Below are positions 1 to 7,005 of a stretch of DNA of 11,617 nucleotides, piece by piece; position 1 is the first letter of the stretch; each line of letters begins with the position of its first letter. This stretch comes from an uncultured Clostridia bacterium. GTDB taxonomy: Bacteria; Bacillota; Clostridia; TANB77; CAG-508. Below the pieces are notes generated by a model. That model made no database searches. It saw nothing but the letters and a program-made list of their open reading frames with translations, and was not told the origin of the DNA. The position numbers and the translations under genes are program-made. Where the stretch lies: positions 1-11,617 of the forward strand of contig CAKPKI010000048.1 of NCBI GenBank assembly GCA_934167135.1, read 5' to 3'.

Positions 1-190
1 TTCTTACTCTATCCTCCATCATTTTATTGATTTCTTCTTGAGTAAAAGTTTTCACTTCTTTTTCTGAATCTTCTGTAATTTCTTGTTCAATATTTTTAGT
101 GTTTACATCTTCCTGTATTTCTTCTGTAGTTTCAGTTTCTACATTTTCAGTTTCGTTAGTTGTATCTAACATTTCTTTTTCATCTTCCAT
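1..190 (-). CDS. phage scaffolding protein, N-terminal part (cut by window edge)
   Basis: An open frame starts at ATG 190-188 behind a GAGGTG ribosome site and runs off the left edge, so only about 63 residues are visible. They are very acidic and rich in Glu and Thr. They end in TFTQEEINKMMEDRVRK, which resembles the start of the helical region of DUF4355-type phage scaffold proteins (FTQEE followed by charged helix). Such proteins direct capsid assembly and are usually encoded just after the portal and before the major capsid protein. The position directly downstream of the portal fits that order. The family call rests on the motif and position only, because most of the protein is outside the window. 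Confidence 0.6.
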   Translation of the reverse strand, partial: MEDEKEMLDTTNETENVETETTEEIQEDVNTKNIEQEITEDSEKEVKTFTQEEINKMMEDRVR

Positions 191-276
191 TTAATTCACC
201 TCATTTTAAGTCTGGTCGACTATTAATTCCATGACTATTAGTTTATACGCTCATAAACATGTTTTGGAGCATAATA

Positions 277-2058
277 TTAATCAACATCTTTTTGATTATT
301 CTCTTTTTTTAAATCATCTTCAACTTGTTCAACTCTGTTTTGCCTAGAAGCATAGTCTTCTTTAATTTGATTAATTAATTTCTGTTTCATCATTGCAGTT
401 GCCTGTGATTCTGGGTCCATATTGTAAAATTGCTGTTGTTGAGCAATCAATTGTTGACCTTGAGCTTGTATTTCAGCTATTCTTGATTGTTTTTCCAACT
501 CTTTATTAACTTGTTCTAACAATTTTTGTTTTGGCATTACAGAATCATCATCAAGGCATTCTAAATAAAATTTTAATTGTCCCAACATTTGAGGATTGAA
601 CATTCCTTTAATAAATAAATTTTCAATGCTTCTTTCTTGTGCATATTTATCATAAGCAGATTTTGGAGTAACATCCACTTTTACAGTTGCTTGCAATTCT
701 TTTAGAACTATTCCTTCTATTTTTTCAAATTGAGTAATGGTCTGCCCTGATATAGGATCTTGTACTTCATTTTCAATCTCCAATCCATCTTCATTGTAAG
801 TTTTTATCATGTCTAGCTCTATTCTTGCTATATCTTCAATAGTTTTCTTTACCATGCTTAATTGTTCAACTAATGGTTGTTGCGAAGCTTGTTGAACAGC
901 CAATATTGCTCTACCAGAAGCTTCCTCCGCGTCAACATCTCCACTTGCAGCCTGACTTGCACTTGCAAGTTCTCTTGAGGTTTGTATTAAGTCTTGTTGT
1001 AATCTTTCAACATCTGAACTCATTTGAGCTGGGTTTATATTAGTAAATGCATCTTGTACATTTTGTATCCCCATCCCACTAACTTTAATAATTCCACCCA
1101 CTTCATTTAAAGCAGATGGATTCTGAATTTTATCTATATTTACAACTTTTTGAGGATACGCGGTATTTTTAGCAACTAATGCTCTTCTCATTAATGTTTT
1201 GTTAACTTCTATCTGGTTAGCAATTAATCCTACTGTGATTTCGCCAGAACCTCTTGCACTCCCTTGTTTTTCTTCCCATATCATGTGTGTAACTGGATAT
1301 AGTGACAATCCTGTATTTTCATTTTCTTTTATATTGCAATATCTTGTTGCTATAGACATATATACATTTTTGTTTTCTTTCCATAATTTCCATACAACTG
1401 TGACCATATTATCTTTTTCCTCTTTAGCAGAATCACCAGCCTCTTCAAATGTTTCTTGGTCGCCAAGTATATATTGAATTTCTTGTTTATTAGCCCCATT
1501 TTCCTCTGCTAAAACTTTAGCCAAAGATACAGGCATTCTCTTTTTCAATAATATATATGGTTGTTTTTGTATATCTGAATGATTTTCATTTCCAAAATAA
1601 ATATCCGTTTTGTTTAGAACTTCTATTTCAGGCATATTTTTACTTTCATTATAATTAACATATATGGGACATTCACCGTTAATTGCTGCTATTTTACATA
1701 TTTGTCTTACCATGTAATCCATATATGTAGCTTCCCATATTTTTGCAGCTTTTTTATTTAAAAGTTCACAAGCTTTCCTTGATGTTTCAACAAATTCAGG
1801 TATATCAATATTTTCAGCACTATAGTGTATAGCCCATAAATTTTGACTTATAGCTCCAATTTTATAATTAATGATAGGTTTTATAAAATTCAATTGCACA
1901 GGTTCAATTCCTTTTATCTTTAATCCTGACCATTGGTCCCCGTTATACATTCTAAAATTTTTATCAGTTGACTCATAAATATTTGTTTGTCTAGCATACA
2001 TCTGTGCTTGCGAATATAGATTCCACACATCTGTTTCTTTTATTTTTTCAAAATCCAT
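277..2058 (-). CDS. phage portal protein (P22-like type)
   Basis: This 593-residue protein has an intact frame and an AAGGAGG ribosome site just before ATG 2058. The portal forms the dodecameric ring at the capsid vertex through which DNA is packaged, docking the terminase. The start (DVWNLYSQAQ, then NFRMYNGDQW) is the usual opening of portals in Bacillota phages. The middle has a segment around ASGDVDAEEASGRAILAVQQ, matching the conserved wing/stem part of this family. The C-terminus is a Gln-rich coiled-coil tail (EIQAQGQQLIAQQQQ). Length and position after the large terminase fit. It contains no in-frame CGG. The CGG at 905-907 reads as GCG GAG in frame, a useful control for the CGGA finding. 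Confidence 0.93.
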   Translation of the reverse strand: MDFEKIKETDVWNLYSQAQMYARQTNIYESTDKNFRMYNGDQWSGLKIKGIEPVQLNFIKPIINYKIGAISQNLWAIHYSAENIDIPEFVETSRKACELLNKKAAKIWEATYMDYMVRQICKIAAINGECPIYVNYNESKNMPEIEVLNKTDIYFGNENHSDIQKQPYILLKKRMPVSLAKVLAEENGANKQEIQYILGDQETFEEAGDSAKEEKDNMVTVVWKLWKENKNVYMSIATRYCNIKENENTGLSLYPVTHMIWEEKQGSARGSGEITVGLIANQIEVNKTLMRRALVAKNTAYPQKVVNIDKIQNPSALNEVGGIIKVSGMGIQNVQDAFTNINPAQMSSDVERLQQDLIQTSRELASASQAASGDVDAEEASGRAILAVQQASQQPLVEQLSMVKKTIEDIARIELDMIKTYNEDGLEIENEVQDPISGQTITQFEKIEGIVLKELQATVKVDVTPKSAYDKYAQERSIENLFIKGMFNPQMLGQLKFYLECLDDDSVMPKQKLLEQVNKELEKQSRIAEIQAQGQQLIAQQQQFYNMDPESQATAMMKQKLINQIKEDYASRQNRVEQVEDDLKKENNQKDVD

Positions 2059-2072
2059 AGTGTTCCTCCTTG

Positions 2073-2327
2073 TTATTCATTAGGTATATCCTTCTGCCCA
2101 GTTGGTGTACCATCATAATTATCAATATTTTCCATCATAATTGCAACTTGTCTTTGTTCCAAGTCATTAATTTTTATTTGCTGTTTTATTTCTTTGTGTT
2201 CCTTATAATTCTCTATAGGATTCAAATTTATTTTTCTTCCTAAAGAGCTTAAAACGCCGATAAGGAAACTTAAAACACAAAAAGAACTAGTCATAAAAAC
2301 TAGCATTATTACATAAATAATATTCAT
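2073..2327 (-). CDS. small membrane-anchored protein between terminase and portal
   Basis: This 84-residue protein has one N-terminal hydrophobic segment (about residues 3-29, IIYVIMLVFMTSSFCVLSFL). A charged, probably helical tail follows (KEHKEIKQQIKINDLEQRQ). It sits between the large terminase and the portal with tight spacing on both sides, so it is co-transcribed with the packaging genes. I do not recognise a function. A short transmembrane protein at this place is often seen in clostridial phages, and its topology (short outside, basic/acidic helix in the cytoplasm) is inferred from the sequence alone. The CGG at 2257-2259 is out of frame (ATC GGC). Confidence 0.75.
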   Translation of the reverse strand: MNIIYVIMLVFMTSSFCVLSFLIGVLSSLGRKINLNPIENYKEHKEIKQQIKINDLEQRQVAIMMENIDNYDGTPTGQKDIPNE

Positions 2328-2339
2328 TCTGTTACTCCT

Positions 2340-4137
2340 TTATATTATTTCTATTTTATCTCCATATTCATCATATATTTTTGAATCTTTATAGTCAGAA
2401 AAAATTTTATAATTCTCATTTGCATTTAAATTATTCAATAAAGTGTATTTTTGTTGAGGTCTTATATAATGGGCAATAGCCAATCCCATTACCAAATCAT
2501 CATGACATCCTTCCTGAGCTTCTGCTTTTCCGTTTCGCATTGACAATAAAATTAATCATTTCTTCTAATGTTTCTCTATCGCTAATATTTTCTATCATTT
2601 CTACTACAACAGTTTGAAGAATTGCTAACATATGAGGTCTTGTTGCTTTATTAGTATTTACACCAATTTTTGTTTCTAGGACATCTCGATAATCATCTGG
2701 ATTCTTATCTCTTATATAGATATTAGGATATTTCATTTCTGACAATTTTACTGTAGGATATGTACTATAATTAGTTTCAATTCCCTCTAAGGCTTCATTA
2801 TAATACATTCCCAAACAATACATTTGTCTAGTATACTCTATTTCGCCAAATTTTTGTTTCAAAACTGCTACTTGTTTTCCTGTAATGTTATTTAAAACTT
2901 GACCTGTAAAATTATCTGAACCTTCTCCAGCAGTATCTCCACCAATTACATAAGGATTTCTTTGTTTTACATCTTCATATATTTTTATATAACCATTATC
3001 ATCATCAATCCACTTATAAGACATTATCTTTTCGTTATATAATTCATACATAAAGTATCCCACTTTTATAGGTTCTGTTACTTCTTGAAGTCTTTTTACT
3101 AGTTTTTCAGAGTTAAAATAACATTGTCCAGAGGTCAAAAAAGCTTCTTCTGGAGTGCAAGGATATTCTTGCTTTATCAGTCTTTTATCAATATATGATT
3201 CATATTTCTTGAAATACCAATATAATTGTTCATTGTCTAGGTTTTTATTTTTTAACCATTTTAGTCTTTCATATATCCATTCATTTTTATTTTCTATGTT
3301 ATCTAGAAATTTTGTTTTTATCTCTTCTGTTTCAAAATTCATCCTGTATTCGTAAGTAAGCCACCATTCATAAAAACAATTTATACAAGTGCCACTATTC
3401 CATAATTTTTGAAAATCATTAAAACCATTTGCGGTTGTTTCATATATTTGTATACAATTTTTGGTTAATGCTTCTCCTAAACCAGCTTGTATACTCTGTA
3501 TTCCGCCATTCCAAAACGCACACTCTGAACCGTGAAAAAAATTAATCGTCTTTGACCTACCAACATCTTTAGTTGCAGTATCTACACTCCAATTACTATT
3601 TGTTTTTTCAAAAAGTAATTGTCTCCTATTGTTATATTTTTCTGTGTGTTTCAATTTATCTGGCAATTGGTCGTAAGGAAACTTAGCTTTATTTTGAAAT
3701 ATAGCCTCAGTATTATCAGCCTTATCTGAAAGAGTATATCCTGAAAAGTTTTTATTTAATATTGCACAAGCTAATTGATATGCAGTTATAACAGTAGTAA
3801 AGCCTTGTTGTCTGCCTTTAAGAACATTTAATTTAACAGATAATATTTTCTTATTGTTAAAATCATCTTTAGCTTGATTCAAAGTAGCAATAAATGTTTT
3901 TTGGACCTCATTTAAGAAAAATGGAACAGTATTTTGTTCTTTATCTACTATAACAAATTCCAGTTCAATCAAATATTCAGGATATTTTATAATTTCTTCT
4001 CTAAATTCTTTATTTTCAATTATTTCATTAGAAACTGCTTCCCTGAATCTTTTATCTTCTTCTAATTTTTTATCTGGTTCTATAATTTTCCACTTTTCTT
4101 TCCTTTTTTCAATTAAAAAAGTTGGAGTGTATTTCAT
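2340..4137 (-). CDS. terL: terminase large subunit, read through a CGGA +1 site
   Basis: This is the ATPase/nuclease that packages DNA. The start at ATG 4137 overlaps the TerS stop (ATGA) and is preferred to the longer ATG 4194. ATPase motifs are a Walker A-like LKGRQQGFTT, HGSECAFW for Walker B, and YETTANG as coupling motif. Nuclease acidic motifs are GGDTAGEGSDN and GIETN. The zero frame stops at 2500-2502, shortly after CGG 2532-2530, and loses the third nuclease motif. Reading CGGA 2532-2529 as one codon gives VNAK[G]KAEAQEGCHDD and then LVMGLAIAHYIR, the normal end of the family with its HDD motif. The total is then 598 residues (1798 nt, one more than a multiple of three). Its function is certain. 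The way the frame is joined is inferred. Confidence 0.93.
2529..2532 (-). other. CGGA four-base codon / +1 frameshift site in terL
   Basis: The zero frame reads AAT GCG AAA CGG AAA AGC and ends nine codons later. Treating CGGA as one unit gives AAA-CGGA-AAA-GCA-GAA-GCT (K-G-K-A-E-A), continuing into the HDD nuclease motif. It is codon 536 counted from ATG 4137. I see no Shine-Dalgarno-like stimulator, slippery run or stop codon at the site itself. Confidence 0.8.
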
Positions 4138-4557
4138 AATACATCTTCCAGTTTCAAGCTTCCAGAATGTTCTATTTTTTGTTTTTCTTTCCAACCATCA
4201 AAATTATTTGCTAAGCTAAATTTTGCACCGTTAACACCACTTTTATCAAAAAGTTGTTCCTCTGTATAAACTTCGCATTTTCTTTTCGCGCGTGTTATCG
4301 TGTCAAAAAACTCATCTTTTTCACTATAATTCAATAATGATTGCCTACTCATATCCAATGCATCAGCCAAACCTGATATGGTATATGGTCTTACTTGTGT
4401 TTTTATAACATTTCCGCTTCTCATCTCTTAAAATTTTGCCACTTCTATCTCGTGACGGTACAAAACAACTTTCAAAATATTTGTTTATTTTATGTCGCAT
4501 TACATCAGCTTTAGTATATTTAGGTGGTCTTCCACCCGCGTGTTTTTGTTTTTTCAT
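4134..4557 (-). CDS. terS: terminase small subunit, read through a CGGA +1 site
   Basis: This is the DNA-recognition subunit that loads TerL on phage DNA. It starts at ATG 4557 behind GGGAG. The N-terminus AGGRPPKY is a typical opening of terminase small subunits in Bacillota phages. A 64-residue zero-frame product would end at 4363. Counting CGGA 4416-4413 as one codon joins KILRDEK[G]NVIKTQVRPYT to SGLADALDMSRQSLLNY (the helix-turn-helix region), then ITRAKRKCEVYTEEQLFD and NGAKFSLANNFDGW, all characteristic of the family in the expected order. The joined product is 140 residues (424 nt, one over a multiple of three), a normal length. Its stop overlaps the terL start, so the two are coupled. 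The gene is adjacent to a hairpin-rich region that may hold the packaging site. Confidence 0.9.
4413..4416 (-). other. CGGA four-base codon / +1 frameshift site in terS
   Basis: The zero frame reads GAG AAG CGG AAA TGT and stops 16 codons later. With CGGA as one codon it reads GAG AAG CGGA AAT GTT ATA (E-K-G-N-V-I). It is codon 48. The DEKGN context is a typical turn in homologous small terminases, so Gly is the expected residue. Confidence 0.78.
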
Positions 4558-4620
4558 GTTATCATCTCCCTATTTTATAGTGTTTTGTTTCACTTTATTT
4601 TCTTTTACTCCTACTTTTTT

Positions 4621-4789
4621 CTTTGATTTATTCTTGCCCTAAATAAAAACATCAAAGGACTTACAATTGGTGATTTTATAGAACAAATAAGAAAAATTGA
4701 AAATTTTTCTTTGATTTGTTCTCGCACGATTTGAGTTTTCGACCAAAAGGAGAAAATCTCAAAGGGCTAGCGATTGTAGCTTTTTATAT
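4621..4789. repeat. two diverged copies of a stem-loop element
   Basis: Copy A is 4621-4680 and copy B is 4709-4789. Both begin CTTTGATTTRTTCTYGC and end with TCAAAGGRCTW, a variable stretch, then TTTTATA. The shared blocks contain CTTTGA and TCAAAG, which pair with each other, so each copy can fold. In copy B the interior adds a second stem (TTTGAGTTTTC with GAAAATCTCAAA). The loops differ while the flanks are kept, as in a duplicated RNA or protein-binding element. The role is unknown; a packaging-site or late-operon leader role is only suggested by position. Confidence 0.45.
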
Positions 4790-4823
4790 AATAGGAAAGT
4801 ATGACTTTCCTATTATATAAAAA
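4781..4823. repeat. perfect 20-bp palindrome with 3-base loop
   Basis: The arms 4781-4800 and 4804-4823 are exact reverse complements (TTTTTATATAATAGGAAAGT against its complement) separated by ATG. The stem is AT-rich with T runs at one end and A runs at the other. It could act as a terminator in both directions, a recombination or packaging site, or a cruciform. It lies directly downstream of the intrinsic terminator in the minus direction, forming a double barrier before terS. Confidence 0.7.
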
Positions 4824-4849
4824 ACAAAAGACCTACTAGAAAGGTCTTT
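4812..4849 (-). terminator. intrinsic terminator after the early/middle operon
   Basis: On the minus strand a stem AAAGACC / GGTCTTT (4849-4843 with 4833-4827) with a 9-base loop is followed by TGTTTTTT. It would stop leftward transcription after the ArpU-like gene, so that terS and later genes need their own promoter or antitermination. Confidence 0.7.
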
Positions 4850-5019
4850 ATCAAATAAAAAATAAGGGGAAATTATGAGTATTCGTAGTTTTGCATTTAT
4901 ACCAATATTTTCTAGTATTGTTGATATAAAATAAGTCTAATATTTTTTTGTGTTGATATTTTTATCATACTTTGACTTACTAATAGTTTAGCATATGAAA
5001 AACGGAAAAATCGGAAAAT

Positions 5020-5418
5020 TTATAAATTTTCATCTATAAATTTATCATGTCTTTTTCTAGCTGTATCTTCATGTTTATATTCCATTATGCATTGAATTTG
5101 ATACCAATTCATTCCATCTATATAGCGATATTCAAATATTTGTCTTATATCGCTTTTTTTAATAGTGCTTATGTAATTTTCTATGCTTATTTGCATTTCT
5201 AATAATTTGTCATATCTTTCTTGTAAAATATTCTTTAATAACTCTAATTTATAGGTTCTTTTATAATCAAAACCATAAATATATGCTTTTCCTTTATAGC
5301 CATTTTGCACTACATCTGCAACCATTTCACTTTGTTTTTATATTTTTTCAATTCTTTTTTTTAGATTTTCAATTTCTTTTTTTAAATCACAATATTGGAT
5401 TAATTTTTCTTTATTCAT
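5020..5418 (-). CDS. ArpU/RinA-like late transcription activator, with an in-frame TAA
   Basis: The protein resembles the sigma-like regulators (ArpU/RinA group, DUF1492-type) that activate late phage promoters. A basic coiled coil at the N-terminus is followed by a helix-turn-helix near the end (FEYRYIDGMNWYQIQ, then YKHEDTARKRHDKF). The best ribosome site, GGAGG, precedes ATG 5418, giving MNKEKLIQYCDLKKEIE and onwards. In that frame a TAA at 5340-5338 interrupts between EKI and KQSEMVADVV. A weak-looking ATG at 5325 could restart a 101-residue product. Residues before and after the TAA look like one continuous protein, so a nonsense change (for example AAA to TAA), read-through or restart are the options. 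The position immediately before the packaging module is typical of this regulator. Confidence 0.75.
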
Positions 5419-5503
5419 TTGAATCCTCCATCAACCTTTTTAATAACGAATTTTCTGATTGTAGTTTTATTATAATATTTTTATCCTTTTTCCCTAATAT
5501 CAT
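5411..5503 (-). CDS. 30-residue hypothetical protein
   Basis: A tiny frame starts at ATG 5503, overlapping the stop of the upstream gene (ATGA), with GAAGGA as ribosome site. Its product is a single basic-to-acidic helix (IIIKLQSENSLLKRLMEDSN). Its stop overlaps the ATG of the ArpU-like gene, so the three genes are translationally coupled. It contains an AGG codon read normally as Arg, showing AGG is not a frame-breaking codon here. No function is recognised. Confidence 0.55.
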   Translation of the reverse strand: MILGKKDKNIIIKLQSENSLLKRLMEDSNE

Positions 5504-5709
5504 ATTTTTCCTTCTTTCAAATATCTATATATTACATTCTCTACTTTTGATAGTGCTTCATAATTGCTTATATATTTTCCATCATGCCTGTGTCTTGTTG
5601 TTGCTCTTATTATTTTTATTTGCTGATTGTATTCTCTTCTGTATATTTCTGCTAATTTGTTTTTACTTAGTCCTTGTTTCCATTTTTCTATTATTTCTTT
5701 ATCTGTCAT
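5500..5709 (-). CDS. small helix-turn-helix-like phage protein
   Basis: This 69-residue protein has a TDKEIIEKWKQGLSKNKLAEIYRR segment that reads like a helix-turn-helix. A basic stretch follows (RATTRHRHDGKYISNYEALSKVE). Proteins of this shape are common before the late-activator gene in clostridial phages, and a DNA-binding role is an inference. The AGAGGTG ribosome site lies inside a perfect 8-bp hairpin right before the start codon, so its translation may be controlled. Confidence 0.7.
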   Translation of the reverse strand: MTDKEIIEKWKQGLSKNKLAEIYRREYNQQIKIIRATTRHRHDGKYISNYEALSKVENVIYRYLKEGKI

Positions 5710-5710
5710 T

Positions 5711-5731
5711 TACTACACCTCTTGTGTAGTA
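5711..5731 (-). promoter_or_regulatory. hairpin enclosing a ribosome binding site
   Basis: TACTACAC (5731-5724) and GTGTAGTA (5718-5711) on the minus strand form a perfect 8-bp stem around the loop AAGAG. The AGAGGTG Shine-Dalgarno of the following gene is partly in the loop and partly in the stem, one base before the start codon. It can hide the ribosome site, or be a symmetric protein-binding site. Confidence 0.6.
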
Positions 5732-5742
5732 TTTGCATTTAA

Positions 5743-5988
5743 TTAATTATTATAATATCTCATATATCCTTCTATAAATTCATCTAGTTTGTTCGAATAT
5801 AAGCCTTCTCTTTCTAATTCTCTTTTAAAATTACTGATATCTTTTATTGTATTCGTTTCTTGTTTATTTTGAATGTTTGCAATCATATCCTCTGTTTCTG
5901 CTAAATAATCATTTGCTATTTTAAAATCCCACTTTATGCTTCTTAAATCTTCTGATATTTCTTTTAATTTTTTCTTTATCTCATCCAT
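5743..5988 (-). CDS. hypothetical helical protein, 81 residues
   Basis: Ribosome site AAGGAAATG and ATG 5988 give a protein of charged heptads (MDEIKKKLKEISEDLRSIKWDF and onwards), probably alpha-helical with coiled-coil character, ending FIEGYMRYYNN. It lies in the run of small accessory genes between replication and late regulation. I do not recognise the family. Confidence 0.65.
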   Translation of the reverse strand: MDEIKKKLKEISEDLRSIKWDFKIANDYLAETEDMIANIQNKQETNTIKDISNFKRELEREGLYSNKLDEFIEGYMRYYNN

Positions 5989-5991
5989 AAT

Positions 5992-6417
5992 TCATTTCCT
6001 TTCTTTTATTAATTCGTTCAACATTTTACTTAAAACTACTATTGCATATTTGTTAAATTCGATTTCCGCTTCTTCCTTAATTGTCTTTTCTTTTATGTTT
6101 TCTATATCTAATATATTTTTTTCATGATATTTTATTTCTTTTTCTATCTTGTCTTTTACTTCTTTTTTCGAAATATAATCATCTCTTAGAATCTTATTTA
6201 GCATTTCAGGAGAACATATTTTATTAATTGTGTTTTCAAAATACCACTTTCTTACTTCTTTTAATTTTTCATTCTCTTTTTGTAGTTTTTCGATTAGATT
6301 TAATAATATTCTAACATCTCTAATACTATCCTTATACAATATTATTTTTTCTAAATCACTATCACTATAAAAAGTATCTACTATTCTCACCATAGCTTTC
6401 TTTTCTTCCTCGTTCAT
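5992..6417 (-). CDS. hypothetical coiled-coil protein, 141 residues
   Basis: Long charged helices dominate (RILLNLIEKLQKENEKLKEV and the Glu/Lys-rich end EIEFNKYAIVVLSKMLNELIKERK). There is no catalytic motif and no membrane segment. It is close-packed with its neighbours, so it belongs to the same operon. The CGG trinucleotide at 6066-6068 is out of frame (GCG GAA) and the frame is intact. Function is not recognised. Confidence 0.65.
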   Translation of the reverse strand: MNEEEKKAMVRIVDTFYSDSDLEKIILYKDSIRDVRILLNLIEKLQKENEKLKEVRKWYFENTINKICSPEMLNKILRDDYISKKEVKDKIEKEIKYHEKNILDIENIKEKTIKEEAEIEFNKYAIVVLSKMLNELIKERK

Positions 6418-6432
6418 TTATTCCTCACCTCT

Positions 6433-6793
6433 TTAATTTATAATCGTAAAATTAGTTTTATTAATTTCATCTAGTTTTCCTTTTAAGCTGTTCACTTCTG
6501 TACTTAGCTGTTCATTCTCTTTTTGTAATTCTTTAATTTGCTGTTTTAATTTTTGTTCTGTTTCATAACTTCCTTGTTCTAAATTATTCCATTCTTCCCA
6601 AGCTTGTAACTTTTCTTCTTTCAGAATTTCATTCTCTTTTAATACTCTTTTATAATCTGATAAAATATGTTCAACTGCTTTGAAAAAATAATAATCTTCA
6701 TTACTTTCAAAAAATGCCATATCTGCGTTTTCTTTTACACTTTTTATATTTTTTTTCTAATATCTCTATGTCTTCTTCTATACTCTTTTCCAC
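6433..6793 (-). CDS. coiled-coil phage protein, frame broken at an A8 tract
   Basis: A GTG start at 6793 behind GGAGG opens VEKSIEEDIEILEKK. That frame stops soon after (TGA near 6710). The following frame, from about 6750 on, gives NIKSVKENADMAFFESNEDY and then ILSDYKRVLKENEILKEEK and a long coiled coil. The two halves look like one known type of clostridial phage protein with the SIEEDIE opening and ILSDYKRVLKENE core. One base fewer in the A8 run at 6756-6749 joins them (361 nt in total, one over a multiple of three). Alternatively translation starts at ATG 6720. Function unknown; an oligomeric accessory protein is likely. Confidence 0.6.
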
Positions 6794-7005
6794 TACTCGT
6801 CCTCCTCAATATCTTCAATGTCAATATTCAATAAATATTTCCATAGTTTCTTTTGCAACCAATTAAATTTTGTAGAAACTTCTATTTCTACTGTTGCTCC
6901 ACCTAATTTCATATTTCCTATTTTTATAATTGATTTTCCTCTTTTTCCCAAAGATATCATTCCATAATCTATGTCAGTTGACATTTCTATACCATTTCCT
7001 TTCAC
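6793..7005 (-). CDS. hypothetical conserved phage protein, 70 residues
   Basis: It starts at GTG 7005 with GGGGTG upstream. The product MKGNGIEMSTDIDYGMISLG, then KRGKSIIKIGNMKLGGATVEIE, looks like a compact beta-rich domain, ending in an acidic helix (LNIDIEDIEEDE). It overlaps the next gene by one base (TAGTG) and follows the winged-helix gene within a few bases. I have no function for it. Confidence 0.65.
   Translation of the reverse strand: MKGNGIEMSTDIDYGMISLGKRGKSIIKIGNMKLGGATVEIEVSTKFNWLQKKLWKYLLNIDIEDIEEDE

Larger units (their letters stand above)
4558..5019. other. gene-free structured interval between late activator and terS
   Basis: These 460 bases carry no supportable minus-strand gene. 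They hold two related stem-loops (4621-4680 and 4709-4789), a perfect 20-bp palindrome (4781-4823) and an intrinsic terminator pointing left (4812-4849). The place directly before terS is where a late promoter and a cos or pac site would be expected in a phage of this layout. I could not recognise a consensus promoter or a tRNA. A 19-codon plus-strand frame at 4875-4934 has a GGGGAAATT ribosome-site-like lead but no other support. At 5002-5017 the plus strand has two CGGAAAA copies close together, of unknown meaning. Confidence 0.5.

Noticed and set aside
1199..1477. Plus-strand open frames such as this one, and others at 3155, 5283, 5936, 7325, 7687, 7916, 8778 and 11127
   Set aside because: They run antisense to well-supported genes, lack ribosome sites, and are Phe/Ser/Leu-rich as expected of shadows of Lys/Glu-rich genes.
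2340..2546. A separate 68-residue gene beginning MSMRNGKAEAQEG
   Set aside because: It is the end of terminase large subunit (HDD motif) in the next frame, with no ribosome site of its own.
2500..4194. UGA read as tryptophan (code 4)
   Set aside because: Trp is TGG in the long genes, UGA serves as stop at the terS/terL overlap, and the breaks do not coincide with TGA.
4134..4194. TerL start at ATG 4194
   Set aside because: It would overlap terS by 60 bases; ATG 4137 gives the usual ATGA coupling and a typical N-terminus.
4700..4790. Possible tRNA or CRISPR-like repeat in the structured gap
   Set aside because: No 7-bp acceptor stem or T-loop (GGTTCGA) at the right distance, and only two diverged copies without spacers.
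4875..4934. 19-codon plus-strand frame with a GGGG ribosome-site-like lead
   Set aside because: Too short, no promoter in place, and no recognisable product; left as a note in the gap entry.
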